Source: Lachnospiraceae bacterium
Lineage (GTDB): Bacteria; Bacillota; Clostridia; Lachnospirales; Lachnospiraceae
Length of the DNA: 64,000 nt
Direction: 5' to 3'
NCBI GenBank assembly: GCA_015057585.1
Contig: SVEF01000011.1
Coordinates: forward strand, 49,847-113,846
The translations under genes were made by a program, and so were the position numbers. The notes under the pieces are model-generated. The model had not been told where the DNA came from, made no database searches, and was given only the letters and a program-made list of their open reading frames with translations. Numbering within the stretch: the first letter of the stretch is position 1; each line of letters begins with the position of its first letter. Of this stretch, positions 1-8,840 are shown piece by piece.

Positions 1-1249
1 ACAACCTGTCTTTCGGAAGAATGGACAGCCATCGCATAAAAAGGAAAAACAAAGCGGTTAAAAATACCGGAATTATCAGCATGTTACGCTGGATTACATG
101 ACATTTCATGTAACTGGTGTATCCGGTCATATAGTTGGAAAAGAACACCGTAAGAAGTATCCAACCAGCCGTAAAAAAGTCGGTCAGCCGAAGAATACCC
201 ACACAGGCAAAGAACAGGTAGAGTAAAACGGCGCCAAGCCAGATGCCCCAAAATGTGACATGCATATCGGAGAAAAAATCAAACCAGGATTCGAACACTG
301 CCCGAAAGAACGGAGTGTCCTTATTTACCGTGGAAATCATGGATTTCTGCGGGGTTACAAGCGTTGCAATAAAGTAAGAAATCAGCTGGATTAATAAGCC
401 GAAAGAAAGCAAAATTTTCCCTGCAGAGTCGGAGGAAACCGGGTTTTGGAGCAATTTTAGGCAAAAAAAGGCAACAAAAAAAACAAGGTACCCGAAAAAA
501 GCCAGCACCGGGGTATAGGAATTACAGCACATTCCTCCGACAAAGGAAAGCCCGAGAATGGAAGGAAGGTCCTGTTGTCGGTATAAGCGCAGTAAAAGAG
601 CCAATCCCATCATGGTAAAAGAAATCGGAGTCAGGGTCTGTTCAAAGTTCATAAAATATTCCGTGATAAAAGGGAAGGTCGGAAGGGCGTATAGAGGCAG
701 CAGTGCGTATTCCTCTCTAAGCCCGGACGCTTTTAACCATTGGCGCAGTTCTAAGAACCATGCGGTCATGCCAACCAGAAACGGAATGGCATAGCCAAGA
801 TGAAGAGAGGTAATACTTCTTCCAAACAAAAGGGAAGGAAGTGCATTGACCACATACTGGCGGTTGGCATAGTTAAGAAAAGCCACACCGGTGTAGTTTA
901 AGCCGGGTTCCGAAAAGGAAGAAAGACCTGCCGCAGTCTGTAAGGCCGCTTCATAACTGATATCGGAAAAAGAGAGATTTCCGATAAAAAAGCAGAAGAA
1001 ACCGAGCAAAAACAAGTAGGCTGCAAGAAGAAAGAAACGCTTTTCTTTCCAGTCATTTTTCAGACGGGAGAAGAAAGAGACGCAAAACATGCCAAGGCAG
1101 ACGGTTCCGATCAGAACCCAGAGCCGGGCTGCAAGTATGGAAAACATACCGTCATGACGATAGGCAAGCAGTTCCAAAACAGAAACGGACAGAAGGTAGA
1201 AGAATAAAACAATTCGTGGGTTAAAAGAAATCGTTTGTTTTTGCATCAT
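1..1249 (-). CDS. Polytopic membrane protein, C-terminus beyond window edge
   Basis: The minus-strand frame opens at two adjacent ATG codons (1249 and 1246), preceded by a GAGG ribosome binding site, and stays open to the window edge, giving about 416 residues without the C-terminus. The translation is mostly hydrophobic, with repeated membrane segments rich in Phe and Leu separated by short loops. The first segment starts near residue 12, after MMQKQTISFNPR. The alternating long loops and hydrophobic pairs resemble lipid-linked-sugar glycosyltransferases or uncharacterised YfhO/GT39-like membrane proteins, but I recognise no catalytic motif, so the function is unknown. It lies 23 bp downstream of the M56 peptidase gene on the same strand and may be co-transcribed with the BlaI pair. 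Confidence 0.7.
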   Translation of the reverse strand, partial: MMQKQTISFNPRIVLFFYLLSVSVLELLAYRHDGMFSILAARLWVLIGTVCLGMFCVSFFSRLKNDWKEKRFFLLAAYLFLLGFFCFFIGNLSFSDISYEAALQTAAGLSSFSEPGLNYTGVAFLNYANRQYVVNALPSLLFGRSITSLHLGYAIPFLVGMTAWFLELRQWLKASGLREEYALLPLYALPTFPFITEYFMNFEQTLTPISFTMMGLALLLRLYRQQDLPSILGLSFVGGMCCNSYTPVLAFFGYLVFFVAFFCLKLLQNPVSSDSAGKILLSFGLLIQLISYFIATLVTPQKSMISTVNKDTPFFRAVFESWFDFFSDMHVTFWGIWLGAVLLYLFFACVGILRLTDFFTAGWILLTVFFSNYMTGYTSYMKCHVIQRNMLIIPVFLTALFFLFMRWLSILPKDRL

Positions 1250-1272
1250 AACTTCTGTCCTCGCTTTCAGTT

Positions 1273-2682
1273 CTAATTTGCATTTCCGTTCGGCAGATAG
1301 GCGACAATCTGCCATGTGCCGTCTTTAAGCAACAGGGAAAGTACTCCGCTTTCCATAAAAAAGGTTTCCCTGTCGTAAGTGTCATAAAAGCAATAGTCTA
1401 TGGAAACATGGTCTTCGCGGTGTTTCCATACGGTCAGAGAATAGGTTTTCGGATAGTAGTCCCGACGGTAGATTTCATTGTTCATGGTCTGCCGGAACTG
1501 TTCGAATATCGAAACTGCCGTCTCATACAGTTCTCCGGAGGTAAGCTGTACGCTTGGTGAAACTGCCTCTTCCGGCGTGACTGTAATCATCGGGCCCGGA
1601 GACGGAGTGACCGTCGGAGGGGCAGTGGTCGGAGCCGGCGATGGGGTCGGAGTCATGGTCGGCGATGGAAAAGGCAAACGAGAGTATTCTCCGTATGCCG
1701 TGTCAGCCGTAGTCAGTAACGTAATACTGAAAAAAAGGATGATAAACACTCCGGCAAGAAGCATGCCAAAGGTTGTTTTTTTCGATTTCATGATGGATGC
1801 AATGCGCTCCTCGATGGCAGTTTTGCTGAAATGATTGCAAAGAGGCATCGAAAAGGAACAGTGCTCTTCTAAGCGGATGAGTGTGTCTGCATAAGAGGAA
1901 CGGGAATCCGTTTTGTCTGCTGCTAAGACGCAGGCATCGCAGTAAAATTCAATGTCCCGGTTAAAAAGAATGTACATCACCCAGACAAACGGGTTAAACC
2001 AGTGAAGACATACCGTTAAAATGATAAACAGTTTGGTCAGTGTGTCTAAATGTCTTATGTGAGTGTATTCATGAAGTAAAACATAGTGTAACCGGTTTTT
2101 CTCCTCATTATTTATGGATTTCGGAAGGAGAATGACCGGGTGAAAGATGCCGTAGGTGAGCGGAGCACAAATCCTGTCGGACTGGCGGATTTCATATTCC
2201 CATTTCAACGGGTGCACTGACTGCCAGGATAAAACCTCCGGGCTTTCGCATGGCAAAGAAGTAGCAAACTCTCTGCGACAGCGCAAATAGGTAATGATGA
2301 AATAGGCAGCAACGCCGAGCATTCCGACAAAGTACACTGCCGTCACAGGAGAATGGGACGGCATGCCTGTGCTGCTATCAGAGGAAGGTTCGGTGCTAAC
2401 GATGCCCTGCGAGCCGGAAGGCGACGGAACAGGACGAAGGAAATGCTCCGTGGGGATTTCGGTATCGGACGGAGTGAACTCCTGCAGGAAAGAGTCAACC
2501 GGCAATACGGAGTACAGACTGAATGCCGAAGGTACGGAAAACGGAACCAGCAGGCGCAGCAGTGAAATATACCACAGCACAACAAACACCTTTTTCGGAA
2601 GACGGTGCAGAGCGGCGGCACGTAATAGTACAATGGCAAGAATAAAGATTGTGCCATAAAAACTCATTTGCAGAAGAGACAT
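1273..2682 (-). CDS. M56 family BlaR1/MecR1-like membrane metallopeptidase
   Basis: This 469-residue protein has the layout of the BlaR1/MecR1 sensor peptidases: N-terminal membrane segments (residues about 5-25, 33-50, 115-133), a cytosolic zinc-protease loop with HEYTH at residues 204-208 (HExxH) followed by IRHLD, and a further membrane segment near 305-325. In BlaR1 the zinc domain inactivates the partner BlaI repressor. After the last membrane segment comes a Pro/Thr-rich linker (about 345-375) and a short domain of about 90 residues. This is not the roughly 250-residue penicillin-binding sensor of true BlaR1, so the signal is probably not a beta-lactam. The gene lies 22 bp downstream of blaI on the same strand. 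Confidence 0.88.
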   Translation of the reverse strand: MSLLQMSFYGTIFILAIVLLRAAALHRLPKKVFVVLWYISLLRLLVPFSVPSAFSLYSVLPVDSFLQEFTPSDTEIPTEHFLRPVPSPSGSQGIVSTEPSSDSSTGMPSHSPVTAVYFVGMLGVAAYFIITYLRCRREFATSLPCESPEVLSWQSVHPLKWEYEIRQSDRICAPLTYGIFHPVILLPKSINNEEKNRLHYVLLHEYTHIRHLDTLTKLFIILTVCLHWFNPFVWVMYILFNRDIEFYCDACVLAADKTDSRSSYADTLIRLEEHCSFSMPLCNHFSKTAIEERIASIMKSKKTTFGMLLAGVFIILFFSITLLTTADTAYGEYSRLPFPSPTMTPTPSPAPTTAPPTVTPSPGPMITVTPEEAVSPSVQLTSGELYETAVSIFEQFRQTMNNEIYRRDYYPKTYSLTVWKHREDHVSIDYCFYDTYDRETFFMESGVLSLLLKDGTWQIVAYLPNGNAN

Positions 2683-2704
2683 GGGGAAGCTCCTTTCTAT
2701 ATCA

Positions 2705-3064
2705 TTATTCCAGTTCTTTTACGAGTTGTTTTAATCGTTCCAGCTGGTCTTTGGAGACCTTCTTTCCGCCGATTAGGGCGGCAAACAGTTTGTCCGCCGA
2801 GCCGTCGTATATTTTATTAATCAGTTCTTCTGTTTCTGCTTCCTGCACTGCTTCCTTCGGAATCAGGGCGTGGCACATGAAGTTTGGCTCGGTACGTTCA
2901 ATGGCACCCTTTTTGATGCAGCGTTTGATTAAGGTGTAGGTAGTGTTGACGTTCCAGCCGGTCTCTGCGGCGAGGACTTCCGCAATGTGTTTTGCGGTGA
3001 CATCGCCCTCCTGCCAGAGAACGTTCATAATTTTTATTTCAGAATCAAAAAGTTTGATATTCAT
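2705..3064 (-). CDS. BlaI/MecI/CopY family transcriptional repressor
   Basis: At 119 residues it matches the BlaI/MecI family length. It begins MNIKLFDSEIKIMNVLWQEG, followed by the winged-helix signature around VNTTYTLIKRCIKKGAI (residues about 38-55) and a C-terminal dimerisation helix region rich in Glu and Leu. BlaI-type proteins repress their own operon until cleaved by the partner M56 peptidase, which here is the next gene downstream. The ATG at 3064 has a strong AAGGAGG site. The promoter directly upstream overlaps a large palindrome (3080-3127), as expected for autorepression. No beta-lactamase gene is present in the window. Confidence 0.93.
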   Translation of the reverse strand: MNIKLFDSEIKIMNVLWQEGDVTAKHIAEVLAAETGWNVNTTYTLIKRCIKKGAIERTEPNFMCHALIPKEAVQEAETEELINKIYDGSADKLFAALIGGKKVSKDQLERLKQLVKELE

Positions 3065-3079
3065 GGTAATAGCCTCCTT

Positions 3080-3127
3080 ATAAGACTGCAGTAGTATGGT
3101 TTTGCTTGCATACTACCACAGTCTTAT
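3080..3127. promoter_or_regulatory. Long palindromic operator, probable BlaI-type binding site
   Basis: A 48-bp inverted repeat has arms ATAAGACTGCAGTAGTATG and CATACTACCACAGTCTTAT around a 10-nt centre; the arms match except for a CA/TG difference. Each arm contains a GTAGTAT/ATACTAC core like the TACTACA/TGTAGTA half-sites known for BlaI and MecI operators, so two repressor dimers could bind. It covers the -10 box of the blaI promoter and ends about 45 bp before the divergent promoter at 3173. The match is visible in the sequence; binding by this BlaI is inferred. Confidence 0.8.
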
Positions 3128-3138
3128 GAAAATGTCAA
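3110..3138 (-). promoter_or_regulatory. Sigma-A promoter of the blaI-M56 operon
   Basis: On the minus strand, TTGACA (3138-3133) is separated by exactly 17 nt from TAGTAT (3115-3110), upstream of blaI. The -10 box lies inside the right arm of the palindrome at 3080-3127, so a bound repressor would block polymerase. Confidence 0.8.
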
Positions 3139-3172
3139 TACGACCGGAGTAGTTTCAGGCAGAAATTTATAT

Positions 3173-3201
3173 TTGAAATGTCACGGTATCTGTGATAGAA
3201 T
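3173..3201 (+). promoter_or_regulatory. Sigma-A promoter with extended -10
   Basis: TTGAAA (3173-3178), a 17-nt spacer and TAGAAT (3196-3201) with an upstream TG (3193-3194). It lies about 40 bp before the start codon of the gene at 3243. Confidence 0.75.
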
Positions 3202-3242
3202 AACAAGGCAAATCATTGCAAGAGAAAGGAATTTATATTGGT

Positions 3243-3791
3243 ATGAAAAATAAGAAGAATACAAAGAAAACAAACTTGGTTCAGGACATGATGAATAAAT
3301 TAGATAAAAAGACCGGAGGAAAAGCGCACCTGGCACTTGCGGCAGCGGCAGCAGTGGTATTGCTTTTCGTTGTTTTGATTGTTGCTTTGACCAGAGATCC
3401 GCTTTACGGTACTTATAAAACAAAGGAATTGTTGTACATGTCCCCATTAAGTTCGGAACACTTAACCTTGTATGAAGAAAATTATGAGAGCATTTCTGTT
3501 TCGAAGAAGGCGTTTTCCTATACGTTTGATGAGGAAACGACAAGTTTTAAGAAGCCTCAGTATGAGACGGTAGAAGTAACAGAAGAGCTTTTAGCCAGAC
3601 TTGCCGGCGGTGTACAGAACAAGGAAGCAGGCATTTCCTTTGAAGGAGCACAGAAGGTACATTATGTCAATACACAGGAATCGACCAGCGACCGTTACAT
3701 GTTGGTCGAATTTGAGGATGCTATGTGGTATGTGTTGTATCATGAGGTAGGAGAGCGCATCAGCATCTGGCATATTTTTGAATTAGACTAA
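3243..3791 (+). CDS. Membrane-anchored protein of unknown function
   Basis: The 182-residue product has a Lys-rich N-terminus (MKNKKNTKKTN), one transmembrane helix at about residues 33-54 (Ala/Val/Leu-rich), and an extracellular domain of about 125 residues with no Cys and several Tyr-rich beta-like stretches. This is a typical N-in anchored Gram-positive surface protein. I do not recognise a family. The ATG at 3243 is preferred over an upstream TTG at 3216 because an AAAGGAA ribosome binding site lies at the right distance only for the ATG. It is transcribed alone from the promoter at 3173 and ends at a hairpin terminator. It is divergent from the blaI operon and could share its operator. 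Confidence 0.8.
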   Translation: MKNKKNTKKTNLVQDMMNKLDKKTGGKAHLALAAAAAVVLLFVVLIVALTRDPLYGTYKTKELLYMSPLSSEHLTLYEENYESISVSKKAFSYTFDEETTSFKKPQYETVEVTEELLARLAGGVQNKEAGISFEGAQKVHYVNTQESTSDRYMLVEFEDAMWYVLYHEVGERISIWHIFELD

Positions 3792-3814
3792 AGCAGAATA
3801 AGAAAACTAAGCAG

Positions 3815-3846
3815 ACCGCCTTCCGGATGAATTCCGGAGAGGCGGT
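3815..3846 (+). terminator. Rho-independent terminator
   Basis: A G+C-rich hairpin formed by ACCGCC...GGCGGT, with internal TCCGGA/TTCCGGA pairing, is followed by a run of six T. It ends the gene at 3243-3791 and lies just before the convergent gene end at 3869. Confidence 0.85.
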
Positions 3847-3868
3847 TTTTTCTTTTGGCAGAACGGAA

Positions 3869-5605
3869 CTACTGTGACAGTTTTTCCTTTAAGAAGGAGA
3901 ATGGCAGAGGACCTGCTTCCAGTAAAAAGGAGTGAAACCGGTAATCGGAATAGTCTGCTCCCCAAAGGGATTTTGCGGTATCACGCAATTCCAGAAATTC
4001 CAGAAAGCCGACGGCGTAAGGAAGATAGGAGGTTGGTTCGGCAAGCAGTGTTTGGTAAATGAGATCGGAGGTTTCCTTCGGAAATCCGTAACCGGCCAGT
4101 GCAACGGATAACTGTTCGGGGGTGTATCCATCGTAGTGGATGTAAATATCGGAAAGTGCGTACAGACAGAGGGAAATGGTCTGGTCTGCCTGCAAAAAGG
4201 CGGTTAAGGTGTCGGAGAAACCGGTGTATTTGTAGCAGTAGTGTTCCACATAAGTAGCCCAGCCTTCTTTATAACCGGTTGGTGTAAGAAGATAACGCAG
4301 AGCATTCGGCTCGGCGGAAAGAGAGGAAACGGTCTGATAGAGGTGTCCCGGATATCCTTCGTGGACCATGGTTGGATAGAGGGCATTTTGGTCAAATTCG
4401 GGGCTTGGATTGATGTAAATTACGTTTGGCTCATAACGATCTATCGGCGGGACCAGATACATGGCAGGACTGACATGCTCCTGCAGGGGCTCCGGAATAT
4501 ATTTAATTTCATAATTTCCGCAGTCCACGAAAGGAAAGTCCTGTTCGGACTGCCGGATCACATAGGACAGGATGGCATTCGGGTCCGTTTCCGGAAAAGA
4601 AGGAGAAACGGCACTTAAGTAAAGAGAAGAATCTGATGACAGGGCATCTGCAAGGGTGACATAGGCGGTCGCTATGTTATCGGAAAGCAGTTGCCGCAGT
4701 TCATCCATACTTTTATCCGATCCGGTTGACATCCGGACCAGAAGGGAATAATATTCCTTGCCCTGGTCGAAATAACACATGCCGTAAGGATTCTTTCCGG
4801 TGCCCAGACATTCATTTAAGGTTTCCACAAGCAGTTCGTAGGCCGGAAGAAGATAGGAATAGAGAGCGTTTTGGTTTTGCAAAAGATACTCGGTTTCCTG
4901 CGGGAGCGGAAGGTCCAGTGCGGATAACCGTTCCCCGAATGTGGAAAGTAAAAAGTTTTCATCCGGATTTTTGATAAAGGATTCACACTGGCGGATGATG
5001 CCACGGGCGGTGGTGTCATCCATAAAATATCCGGCGGCACTTTTCTTTTTTTCAAAATCGGAAAGTTCCATAAAATAATCGTAGACTTTTGGTAAAAGAG
5101 CGAGATACTGTTCCACGTCCGCTATGTCGTCAAAACGATACTCGGCCAAAAGAAGCGGAAGCTGTGCCTGAAACCCACTGACCGGTCCTAAGAGTTCGGA
5201 AAGGTAAGGAGAGGACGGGGCGGAAAGTAGCAGATTCAGATGCCGCTCCAGTACCCGGAAGGTGGTCTGTTCTTCTTCATTTAGGGTGGAAAAGTCGTAG
5301 CCCAGAAGCTGTTCGTAATAAGACAGTGCATCTGCGTCAGGGGAGACCGACACCCAGACAGAACCCAGGGTAATCGGGATGTCGGAAATGCCATAGGAGT
5401 CCGGAGTGGCGAGGGAATAGTGGAGGGAAATGGTGTCCTCACAAATTTCGTCGCAAAACAACCTATCGGTAAAGTCTTCAAAAGAAGGTGTCGGCGAAGG
5501 AATACCGGACAGAAATGGAGTGTCCGAATCTGTTTCCGGTGGGGTCAGGCACCCGGAAAGAAATAAAGAAAGCAGTAGAATAAGAAGTAATTTGAAACGG
5601 CGCAT
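3869..5605 (-). CDS. DUF885 family lipoprotein (putative metallopeptidase)
   Basis: The 578-residue protein starts with a lipoprotein signal peptide (hydrophobic residues 5-17, lipobox LSGC with Cys19) and a Pro/Ser/Thr-rich linker, so it should be anchored outside the membrane. The rest resembles the DUF885 family, whose members are predicted M32-like zinc peptidases. The key motif MVHEGYPGHLYQ near residue 413 contains HExxxH, and the downstream KEGWATYVEHYC near residue 446 supplies the expected Glu. Family assignment is from these motifs; the substrate is unknown. The gene stands alone, divergent from the motility operon, with a GGAAAGG ribosome binding site before the ATG at 5605. Confidence 0.85.
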   Translation of the reverse strand: MRRFKLLLILLLSLFLSGCLTPPETDSDTPFLSGIPSPTPSFEDFTDRLFCDEICEDTISLHYSLATPDSYGISDIPITLGSVWVSVSPDADALSYYEQLLGYDFSTLNEEEQTTFRVLERHLNLLLSAPSSPYLSELLGPVSGFQAQLPLLLAEYRFDDIADVEQYLALLPKVYDYFMELSDFEKKKSAAGYFMDDTTARGIIRQCESFIKNPDENFLLSTFGERLSALDLPLPQETEYLLQNQNALYSYLLPAYELLVETLNECLGTGKNPYGMCYFDQGKEYYSLLVRMSTGSDKSMDELRQLLSDNIATAYVTLADALSSDSSLYLSAVSPSFPETDPNAILSYVIRQSEQDFPFVDCGNYEIKYIPEPLQEHVSPAMYLVPPIDRYEPNVIYINPSPEFDQNALYPTMVHEGYPGHLYQTVSSLSAEPNALRYLLTPTGYKEGWATYVEHYCYKYTGFSDTLTAFLQADQTISLCLYALSDIYIHYDGYTPEQLSVALAGYGFPKETSDLIYQTLLAEPTSYLPYAVGFLEFLELRDTAKSLWGADYSDYRFHSFLLEAGPLPFSFLKEKLSQ

Positions 5606-5667
5606 AAAGGGAATCCTTTCCCGGTGTTCTTCTGTTTACTATATGAAAGAATCCCCCTGTATTATGT

Positions 5668-5694
5668 TAAGAAAAGTGCTTCCGGTGCCGAAAT
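5668..5694 (+). promoter_or_regulatory. Sigma-28 (FliA/SigD)-type promoter of the flagellin operon
   Basis: TAAG (5668-5671), 15 nt, then GCCGAAAT (5687-5694). The known sigma-28 consensus is TAAA-N15-GCCGATAT/A. It lies about 50 bp before the start of the large motility protein and fits the late flagellar genes that follow. No sigma-A promoter was seen in the same gap on this strand. Confidence 0.75.
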
Positions 5695-5742
5695 AATGAA
5701 TAACAGTATTTGGCGGACAAACCGCAGAAATGGGGAATTACC

Positions 5743-8700
5743 ATGAATATAGCAGACGTTTTTGCAGCTTATGGCGTGAAGCAGAACGAACAGAATAAAG
5801 CGGTGGCAACGCAACCGGAAAAAGCAACAGGCATGCAGCAGACAGCGACGGTTGCAGAGGCAATTTTATATACCGAAGAGGTGGACTTAAAGCAGCAACA
5901 GACCTCGGAACTGTACTCAAAAAACGGAATGGATCCGGAAACACAGGCAAAGGAAGCAAAAGAAGAAGGTACCGAAGCGGAAAAGAACCAGGAAAGACTC
6001 GGGAATGTGTCCGGCAGAATGACGGAATCCGATATGGCGAAATTACAGGGAGAAGGTTTCCCGGTGGAAGACATGACACCGGAGCAGTTAGAAGCGGCAA
6101 TGGAACGCATTAAACTGCAGCAGGAGCTGGAAGCCGGTGCCCTGGAGCATCAGGTAGAGCAGATAGAGGCACAACGTGCGGCGGTAATCGAGCAGGCAAT
6201 CAGGCATCTGGCAGGAAACCCGAAGGCGGAGCTGATTGCAGAAAAACTGTTAAAGGCAAACCTTCCCGTGACACAGGCAAATTTGGAAAAGGTGGCAGTG
6301 GCCCTGGAAAAAGGCAAAGGCGGTATTAAACTGTCCCCATCCGAGTGCGAGTATATGATAAGAAATAAACTGGCACCGACATTGGAGAATGTGGCAGCGG
6401 CCCGTTCGGCGGCAAAGACCTATCAGAGAAAGGAACATACACTGACTGCGGAGGCGTGGGCACAGTTAGAGCCGAAGGTAACGCATCTTTTGTTCCAGGC
6501 AGGACTGCGTGCCAATAACCAGATGATAGAAGCGGCACAGACCTTTGTGAAAAAGGATATTCCGCTGACCGTGGACAACCTGCGTTCGTATAGTCTGCTT
6601 GCGAAAATCAATCTCTCCGAAGAAGAGGTATTGCAGAAGGCAGTGGATGCACTTTCTGTAGGACAGGACCCGAAGAACACCAATCTTTTATCCAATACCG
6701 CAAAGGAAGTGCGCCAGATTATTAAGAAAACCGGAGCGGTAACGCAGGATGCGGTAAATTATGCGGCAACCAAAAAGGCAGAAGAACAGCCGGGGGTTTC
6801 CGGAGAAAAATTGGAACTGACACTGGGCGATTTGACGGAGGCCCAGGAATTAATTGACAGTAAAAGTGCAGACATGGAAAGCTATCTGCAGGATTTTGCC
6901 AATTCCGGTGCGGCACAGGCGGCATCCATCCGTGCAAGACGTCAGCTTGAAGAAATCCGTGCTAAGATGACCTATGAGGCAGGATATCGTCTGGCAAAGG
7001 AAGGCATCCGGATTGATACTGTCAGCATGAGCAAGCTGATTGATAATTTGCGTGCACTTGAAAACCGTTTCTTTTCAAGTTTCTTTACCCAGGCGGGTGT
7101 GGCAGAGAGCAAGGAAGGGCTTGCCCTGCTTCGCGATACGACCATGAAACTGGAAGAGATTAAGAATATGCCGGCAACACTCATTGTGGACACGATGGAT
7201 ACCGGCAGCAGAATTACGTTAAATGAGCTGTATCAGACGGGAACAACGGATGCGGCATTCCGCAGATTCAGCCAGACGTATGAAACCGTTATGACTTCGC
7301 CGAACAAGACGCTTGGGGACAATATTCAAAAAGCATTCGGAACGGCGGATGCACTGCTTCAGGAAATCGGGCTGAGAGCAACGCAGGAGAACCGACGTGC
7401 GGTGCGTATGCTCGGCTATAATTCGGTGGATGTGACAGCGGAAAATGTAGAAAAGGTACGGGAATATGACGAACAGTTACAAACGGTGTTAAAGGAACTG
7501 CATCCGGCAGTAACGGTGCGGATGATCCGTGACGGCATCAACCCGTTAGAGGAATCGATAGAGAACCTTGCGGTTAAAATTGCAGAAATCAAGGAACAGG
7601 AAGGCATTACAACCGAAGATAATTACAGCATCTTCCTGATTAATTTAGAGAAGCACAAAGAGATTACACCGGAAGAAAGACAGGCATACATTGGGGTATA
7701 CCGTGCCTTGCATCAGGTGGGAGGTTCCGAAGAAGAAGCCATCGGCGGGGTTTTCCGGAACGGCCAGGAACTGACACTGCAGAATCTGCTGACTGCGGCA
7801 AGAAGCGGAAAAGCACAGGGAATGAATGCCGTGATTAATGACGCGTTCCGTGCAGCGGCACCGCTTGCTACCGACAAGTCCCTGACGGAGGACCAGGTAA
7901 AAGCAGGTCTTCAGGCAAGTTCGGGAAAAGATGCACAAGCACTAAACAATTTGGCCGAATCGGTCGATAATACTATTAGAGAGTGCGTGACAGACCGTCA
8001 GGAAACCGCTGCGGCAGAACTCGGAAGAGTACGGACGCTGGCTGCAGACGGGGCAAACGCTACAAGATTTTTGGAGGACTACAATATTTTAACCACGATG
8101 GAAAATATTGAAGCAGCAAAGAATCTTTTGGCAAACGACATGACCGTGTTTAAGGAATGGAAGAGATTCCACTTTATGGAGACGGGAGAGGAAGCGGAGA
8201 TTCCGGATTTTGTGGAGGCTCTGGTAGACAAGGAGACGATGCAGAAGGCATATCAGGAATTTGCAACCGATTCCAAGGAATTAAAGGCGCGGATGCAGCA
8301 TGACATGGCAATGTCAAAACCGGACGTAAAGTCGATTAAGAAGATGGATATCGGAATCCGTTTTATGAACCGGTTGAGCAAACGGGAGTTTTATCAGATT
8401 CCGGTAGATACCGGAAATGATATTGTAAATATGAATGTGACTATCCTGCAAAAGGGAGAAGAACGGGCAAAGGTAATGGCGGAAATTCCGACGTTACACC
8501 TTGGAAAGATTTCCTGTGAGGCGACCATTCAGGATAACAAATTGAAATGTTTCATCACCAGCGATACCAGGGAAGGTACGCAGGCGTTGAAAGACCGACA
8601 GCTGAATCTGCTCGGCATTCTGGCACAGAATCAGATTCAGGTGGGTTCCATCTATTACGGAACAGAAGAAGTAAGCGTGGACACTTATTCTTACCAGACA

Positions 8701-8823
8701 GAAGGCATTTACAAAGATGCACAGGGAAGTGAAGAGACACCGGAGACGGACAGCAGCAGATTATATCGGATCGCAAAATCCCTGGTAGTGCATGTGAGGA
8801 ATGCAGATGCGGATGTTGCGTAG
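5743..8823 (+). CDS. Large flagellar-associated protein with FliK-like C-terminus
   Basis: This 1026-residue protein has no signal peptide or membrane segment. It is mostly helical and rich in Ala, Glu and Gln, as a long cytoplasmic or exported rod would be. The middle contains recurring units in which helices end in 'LTxENLxxA' or 'VTxxNxxxV' phrases (for example [41 protein letters not shown]). The last 120 residues ([15 protein letters not shown], then LKCFITSD, then [18 protein letters not shown]) follow the pattern of the FliK hook-length-control C-terminal domain; this is my inference. It probably belongs to the group annotated as DUF6240 in Lachnospiraceae. The ATG at 5743 is chosen over an upstream TTG because it has a GGGGA site. 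It is the first gene of an operon with flagellin and fliS, 17 bp upstream of flagellin. Confidence 0.7.
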   Translation: MNIADVFAAYGVKQNEQNKAVATQPEKATGMQQTATVAEAILYTEEVDLKQQQTSELYSKNGMDPETQAKEAKEEGTEAEKNQERLGNVSGRMTESDMAKLQGEGFPVEDMTPEQLEAAMERIKLQQELEAGALEHQVEQIEAQRAAVIEQAIRHLAGNPKAELIAEKLLKANLPVTQANLEKVAVALEKGKGGIKLSPSECEYMIRNKLAPTLENVAAARSAAKTYQRKEHTLTAEAWAQLEPKVTHLLFQAGLRANNQMIEAAQTFVKKDIPLTVDNLRSYSLLAKINLSEEEVLQKAVDALSVGQDPKNTNLLSNTAKEVRQIIKKTGAVTQDAVNYAATKKAEEQPGVSGEKLELTLGDLTEAQELIDSKSADMESYLQDFANSGAAQAASIRARRQLEEIRAKMTYEAGYRLAKEGIRIDTVSMSKLIDNLRALENRFFSSFFTQAGVAESKEGLALLRDTTMKLEEIKNMPATLIVDTMDTGSRITLNELYQTGTTDAAFRRFSQTYETVMTSPNKTLGDNIQKAFGTADALLQEIGLRATQENRRAVRMLGYNSVDVTAENVEKVREYDEQLQTVLKELHPAVTVRMIRDGINPLEESIENLAVKIAEIKEQEGITTEDNYSIFLINLEKHKEITPEERQAYIGVYRALHQVGGSEEEAIGGVFRNGQELTLQNLLTAARSGKAQGMNAVINDAFRAAAPLATDKSLTEDQVKAGLQASSGKDAQALNNLAESVDNTIRECVTDRQETAAAELGRVRTLAADGANATRFLEDYNILTTMENIEAAKNLLANDMTVFKEWKRFHFMETGEEAEIPDFVEALVDKETMQKAYQEFATDSKELKARMQHDMAMSKPDVKSIKKMDIGIRFMNRLSKREFYQIPVDTGNDIVNMNVTILQKGEERAKVMAEIPTLHLGKISCEATIQDNKLKCFITSDTREGTQALKDRQLNLLGILAQNQIQVGSIYYGTEEVSVDTYSYQTEGIYKDAQGSEETPETDSSRLYRIAKSLVVHVRNADADVA

Positions 8824-8840
8824 GAATGGAGGAAACGCAA

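Noticed and set aside
1273..2682. True BlaR1 beta-lactam sensor
   Set aside because: The penicillin-binding domain (STYK, SxN, KTG motifs) is missing; only the M56 part is present.
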